Positions 61,572-64,000 of a stretch of DNA of 64,000 bases are shown here, in pieces. Each line of letters opens with the position of its first letter. The stretch's first letter is position 1. The stretch covers positions 744,001 through 808,000 of the forward strand of contig CP129018.1 in the NCBI GenBank assembly GCA_020524525.2. The letters are read 5' to 3'. This DNA comes from Bacillus tianshenii (GTDB lineage Bacteria; Bacillota; Bacilli; Bacillales; Bacillaceae_N). A program made the translations under genes and the position numbers. Below the pieces are notes generated by a model, which ran no database searches, had not been told where the DNA came from, and worked only from the letters and a program-made list of their open reading frames with translations.

Positions 61572-63471
61572 ATGAAGATGCCGAAAGATGTTCTCATGGA
61601 AGAAATTTTGCAAGTGTTAGATGGGTATGAGCAACGTGAACAGTCTACCGAACAACCATTGCTGCAGCAGGATGCAGAATTAGGGACGTTTGATGGCTTC
61701 ATTGAAGTTAAGGATGGCGAAATTTATGTACAAAATGCAGGACCAAGAGGGAAACAACCATCACTACAGCCGCATGAAAGCTATACACTCTATGTCAATG
61801 GAAAGCCGATACAAGATAAAACAATTGTCTTTAAAGAAGACCGTATTCATTGGGAGCTTCCGGCCGTTGAGGCTTATAGCATACAAGTTGATGAAGGAAA
61901 GCTGACCGTTTCACTTCAATTTAATCCAGCAGCATTTCGATCGTTTCGCTTAAAAGAAACAGCTCCGGCCAATTCAGTGAAAGTCGAATTGGTAGAAACC
62001 GAGGCAACACTTGACCGGCATACTGTATGTTCTGAAGTTGTCGAAAAGTTAATTGGAATGGGCATTGAAGCTGATATCAATGTACGGATGATGATGGAGG
62101 AGCTGAAGCGCTTAAGTGGTAAGCCTATCGTTGTCGCCAAAGGGATTGCTCCAGTTCAACCAGTGGATGCCCACCTTGAACTTTTATTTGAAAATGAAGT
62201 AAAAGAAGTCTTGCATGAAGTGGACGGAAAAGTAGATTTCAAAAAGCGTTTAGAAATACCGAATGTGATTGCCGGTGATGTGATTGCTATTTTGCACCCG
62301 CCGAAAGCTGGAAAAGAAGGACTGAATATTTTCGGTGAGCCAATCCATGTGCCAGCGCCAAAGCAGCTTAAGCTCCGTGAAGGGAAAAATGTGAAAATCA
62401 CTGATGGCAAAGTGATCGCTTTAATTGATGGCAGGCCAACTCTTACAGGTCGAGCTGTTAAGCAGATTACAGTGCTTCCAATCTATGAAGTGCACGGCAA
62501 TGTTGATATTAAGACGGGGAATATTTATTTCCATGGTGATGTGGAGATTAATGGGAACGTAATGGAAGGAATGCGCGTAGAAGCGGCAGGAAATGTACGT
62601 ATTAAAGGGAATGTCTATCAAGCGACTGTTACAGCTTCCCAAAATATTTCAATCAGCGGCACAGTGATGAGAAGTCACATTTATGCTGGGCGTCACGGGC
62701 TTTTTTACAGTATGATTTATACGACAATGCAGGAGCTTCATATTGAAATTGAGACTTTTTTTACAGGCGATGAAGCAAGTGTGTGCGGCATTTAAAGCGA
62801 AGGGGAAGCCTTGTTTTGTCGGGCATGTCGCAGCTGCCTTAGTTGATGCGAAATTTCCGAAGCTTCCAGAGCATGTTACACGTTTTTATCAAATCATTTC
62901 ACAAATGAAAGAGAGCGGTATGGAGATTCCACCATACATGGCAATTTCACAGCGTGTATTAAAATTGTTAACAGCTCGGCATCTAACCTTGACTATTGCT
63001 TCGCTGGATACGTTCGAAAGCATGTTATTTGCAATTCAAGAGCTTGTTGACCGAATTGAGCTTACTGTAGGCGATAAGAGTGATATTGAAGTTGGCAGTG
63101 CGAACCTGTCTGTCTTAAAAACAAACGGTACGATTGTTGTGACAGGGCGAGGCTTTGTGCAGACGGATGCATATGCAGGCCAAGAAATCCTTTTCAGGAA
63201 AACAACTGCGGCGATTCACGGCGGAAAAGTGATTGCAGAGCAGGCCATTTATGCAGGCAGTATCGGCAGTGAAAGAGGCCGTGCACCACTGGTGAGAGCT
63301 GGCAAGCAACTTACAGCAAATAAAGTTCATCAAGCAAAATTAATTATCGGAAAGAAGCATGTCCTCGTTGCTGACGAACTCCATCAGCTCACGTGTTTAT
63401 GGGACGCGAATGAAGAGAAGATGACATGTAACCAAGAAATTGAAACAGATGTTTTTGTAAATAGCACGTAA
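61572..63471 (+). CDS. fapA: FapA (DUF342) family protein, frameshifted at a T7 tract
   Basis: Two overlapping frames together make one FapA protein. Frame 1 (61572-62795) has the N-terminal region and the DUF342 core: IPNVIAGDVIAILHPPKAGK, then GLNIFGEPIHVP, and glycine-rich beta-helix turns NVDIKTGNIYFHGDVEINGN. Frame 2 (about 62756-63471) continues the beta helix and coiled coil: AMKQVCAAFKAKGKP ... GTIVVTGRGFVQTDAYAG. The switch is at the T7 run 62756-62762; with one T removed the text reads ETFLQAMKQV without a break, giving about 632 residues. FapA proteins affect flagellar placement in Vibrio; their role in bacilli is unclear. Start ATG 61572 or 61578. Confidence 0.82.
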
Positions 63472-63483
63472 GAGAAAGAGCAC

Positions 63484-63535
63484 CGGTTTACCTCCCTTTA
63501 TCCAATAAGGAAGTGAATCGGTGCCTTCTTTGTGA
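63484..63535 (+). terminator. Hairpin after fapA
   Basis: GCACCGGTTTAC and GTGAATCGGTGC, extended by CCTT/AAGG, form a long imperfect stem; the T-tract after it is weak (CTTCTTTG). Confidence 0.6.
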
Positions 63536-63573
63536 GAGGGTCGGCAATGTTGAAAGTGTAAAAATACAGGTAG

Positions 63574-63675
63574 GCATTTTACACATATTCAAAAGAAGTG
63601 TTAAATGAAGTAGAGGTAGAGCAGCCTTCAGAGGTTGTCTACAATTATGTCGGTACATACAGTGAGATTTTTTAA
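63574..63675 (+). pseudogene. Possible C-terminal remnant of a lost gene upstream of cbiA
   Basis: A frame open from after TAG (63571) to TAA (63675) encodes 33 residues with protein-like composition, ending [14 protein letters not shown]. No start codon with a ribosome site exists. It may be the tail of a decayed gene or chance. Family not recognised. Confidence 0.2.
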
Positions 63676-63698
63676 AAGTGTCTTGGGAGGGAACGAAT

Positions 63699-64000
63699 TT
63701 GGCAAACAGACGATTCGTCATTGCTGGAAGCGGGAGTGGTGTCGGAAAAACAACGCTGACGCTCGGCTTAATGGCGGCTTTTCAAAAAAGAGGATTAACT
63801 GTTCAAGGATTTAAATGCGGACCAGATTATATTGACCCGAGCTTTCAGACAGCACTAACAGGTCGTCCGGCACGAAATTTGGACAGCTGGATGTTTTCAG
63901 AGGAAACGTTAATGGCGATCTTAGCACGCGGTCAGAACGGTGCAGACTTATCGATTATTGAAGGTGTGATGGGTTTTTATGATGGAAAAGACCCGCTTTC
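63699..64000 (+). CDS. cbiA: Cobyrinic acid a,c-diamide synthase CbiA, 3' part beyond window
   Basis: The start is TTG at 63699, eight bases after GGGAGG. The first ~100 residues show the ATP-binding N-terminus of CbiA/Cob[21 protein letters not shown] (P-loop), [28 protein letters not shown] and [11 protein letters not shown]. The enzyme uses ATP and glutamine to amidate carboxylates a and c of cobyrinic acid in B12 synthesis. No cobalamin riboswitch is visible in the ~220 bp upstream. The glutaminase domain lies outside the window. Confidence 0.92.
   Translation, partial: MANRRFVIAGSGSGVGKTTLTLGLMAAFQKRGLTVQGFKCGPDYIDPSFQTALTGRPARNLDSWMFSEETLMAILARGQNGADLSIIEGVMGFYDGKDPL

Noticed and set aside
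63476-63698. Cobalamin riboswitch before cbiA
   Set aside because: No B12-box-like element is visible; only an fapA hairpin and a possible gene remnant.

Overview
The window is a low-GC Firmicute chromosome segment, almost certainly from a motile, spore-forming member of the Bacillaceae. The evidence is strong AGGAGG-type ribosome sites with ATG, GTG and TTG starts, an Sda-type sporulation checkpoint protein, a Spo0M-type protein, a HemAT aerotaxis receptor, a proline T-box in front of proBA, S-layer homology domains and candidate SigB promoters. The species cannot be named from the sequence. No rRNA, tRNA, CRISPR array or transposase was seen.

Layout. 0-2 kb: end of glcF, then a convergent squalene/phytoene-synthase-like gene. 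2.2-12.4 kb: an accessory surface locus with a GNAT acetyltransferase, three tandem tail-collar (MdpB-like) genes and a 2,639-residue secreted repeat protein ending in SLH domains. 12.4-21 kb: a membrane protein, a Cache-GGDEF cyclase, a paired SMR efflux system with a divergent LysR regulator, an internally deleted GrpB gene, a Cys-rich protein, a coiled-coil protein and a von Willebrand A lipoprotein. 21-26.6 kb: a di-histidine membrane protein, a chemoreceptor, a PepSY protein, an orphan MotE/YlxF-like protein and an OmpR/EnvZ-type two-component pair. 26.6-45.6 kb: mostly housekeeping and transport (mnmH, rarD, katE, sda, a SEC-C protein, an IseA-like lipoprotein, an EamA transporter, RDD, Spo0M, alsT, T-box-proB-proA, a GNAT, YqjF, a glycosyltransferase, ZIP). 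45.7-61.5 kb: a chemoreceptor-rich stretch (three MCPs and HemAT) with a RodA-type SEDS protein, a CBS-GGDEF protein, a nitrilase and a lone trpB. The last 2.5 kb hold a frameshifted FapA-family gene and the start of cbiA.

The most unusual feature is a family of modular, highly structured repeats in four intergenic clusters between 45.7 and 60.0 kb, three of them starting exactly at the stop codon of a neighbouring gene. They are built from hairpins whose loops are conserved (AGGAC in one class, RAAGRGCG in another) while the stems change on both sides so that pairing is kept. That is the pattern of a selected RNA or DNA secondary structure. The AGGAC hairpins resemble CsrA-binding hairpins, and most copies lie beside chemoreceptor genes; that link is only a hypothesis.

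Three genes (a small membrane protein, one SMR subunit and fapA) each break at a homopolymer and become normal if one base is removed. This points either to a systematic sequencing error or to slippage. The GrpB gene, in contrast, has lost its middle cleanly in frame.
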